NCBI GenBank assembly: GCA_046297455.1
Contig: JBKBIT010000001.1
Coordinates: 124,001 to 188,000 of the forward strand
From: ZYF759 sp046297455
GTDB lineage: Bacteria; Pseudomonadota; Alphaproteobacteria; Rhizobiales; Rhizobiaceae
Direction: 5' to 3'
DNA length: 64,000 bases
Each line of letters opens with the position of its first letter. The first letter of the stretch is position 1. Below the pieces are notes generated by a model. It was not told the DNA's origin, did not search any database, and was given only the letters and a program-made list of their open reading frames with translations. The position numbers and the translations under genes were made by a program. Positions 63,778 to 64,000 of this stretch are shown here, piece after piece.

Positions 63778-64000
63778 AATCGAGGCCGATCCTGAAGCGA
63801 TACGGAGAGCAACTCGAAAGCCAGCAAAATGTGCTGGCGGAAGGCATGCGTTCGGGCGACCGGGAACCCGCGGAAGCGATGCGGGAACTTGGAGACGGTG
63901 ACGGTCTACCGCGACCCCTCCGAACCAGGCGCCAACGAGATCGAGATCGTAGGTCGCCTGAATTCGATCCTTGGCGCCCGCGCATACCCCAACGGGGTCA
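63778..64000 (+). pseudogene. decayed serine-recombinase C-terminal tail, copy 2 (partial)
   Basis: One frame reads LKRYGEQLESQQNVLAEGMR and AEAMREL, then a shift of two bases (GAACTT directly followed by GGAGACG where copy 1 has GAACTCGTGGAGACG) is needed to continue ETVTVYRDPSEPGANEIEIV and GRLNSILGARAYPNGV, to the window edge. That tail resembles the extreme C-terminus of Rhizobiales serine recombinases. The frameshift and lack of a catalytic domain mark it as a remnant. Confidence 0.55.

Overview
The window reads as a piece of an alphaproteobacterial chromosome, most likely Hyphomicrobiales (Mesorhizobium/Phyllobacteriaceae-like). The evidence is high GC, dense ATGA-overlapping operons, a CtrA-type box in front of minCDE, many ABC and TRAP uptake systems each with a local regulator, and recombinase and IS3 relics. 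The genus is an inference. No rRNA, tRNA or CRISPR array was seen.

Region by region. (1) 1-6022: an envelope/thiol-redox block with a partial L,D-transpeptidase, a DsbA-like protein, a QseBC/PmrAB-type two-component system, DsbD and a membrane-anchored TlpA-like protein. Two identical CTTAAG-N5-CTTAAG boxes sit in the two divergent promoter regions. (2) 6129-18945: two divergent arms around a GntR regulator gene and a polyamine-type ABC transporter. Both arms carry a GT1-fold glycosyltransferase and an aldehyde dehydrogenase; the right arm adds two tandem cupins and a saccharopine-dehydrogenase-like enzyme. I know of no described pathway with this set. (3) 19066-27481: a LacI regulator and an ABC sugar/polyol transporter with two ATPases and a 62-aa membrane peptide, ending in a fused DhaK-DhaL kinase; probably dihydroxyacetone (or a related ketose) uptake and phosphorylation. 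(4) 27627-36599: a LysR regulator, an NMT1/THI5-type ABC transporter, a nucleobase-type deaminase, a three-subunit molybdenum hydroxylase and an amidase; a candidate N-heterocycle catabolic operon. (5) 36681-45455: a secreted alpha/beta hydrolase, then UxuA, two Gfo/Idh/MocA oxidoreductases, a TRAP transporter and a GntR regulator; sugar-acid catabolism.

(6) 45566-50054: a TetR regulator divergent from a CYP102-type self-sufficient P450, then a flavin reductase. (7) 50200-52052: Fe/Mn superoxide dismutase, a divergent Cys-rich COG2345-type regulator and a group III truncated haemoglobin. (8) 52053-54682: a degraded IS3-family relic, a CtrA box, minCDE and a 60-aa unknown. (9) 54790-64000: a 9-kb block holding a polyamine-type ABC transporter, class III aminotransferase, BKACE (DUF849), GNAT acetyltransferase and HDAC-fold deacetylase, with a LysR regulator. 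It is bracketed by two decayed, same-orientation tails that look like serine-recombinase C-termini.

The window is therefore a string of substrate-specific uptake-plus-catabolism cassettes beside core cell-division and envelope genes. The best candidates for an undescribed system are region 2 (paired glycosyltransferases whose usual catalytic-His position is changed) and region 9 (acetyl-amine/beta-amino-acid catabolism through BKACE).
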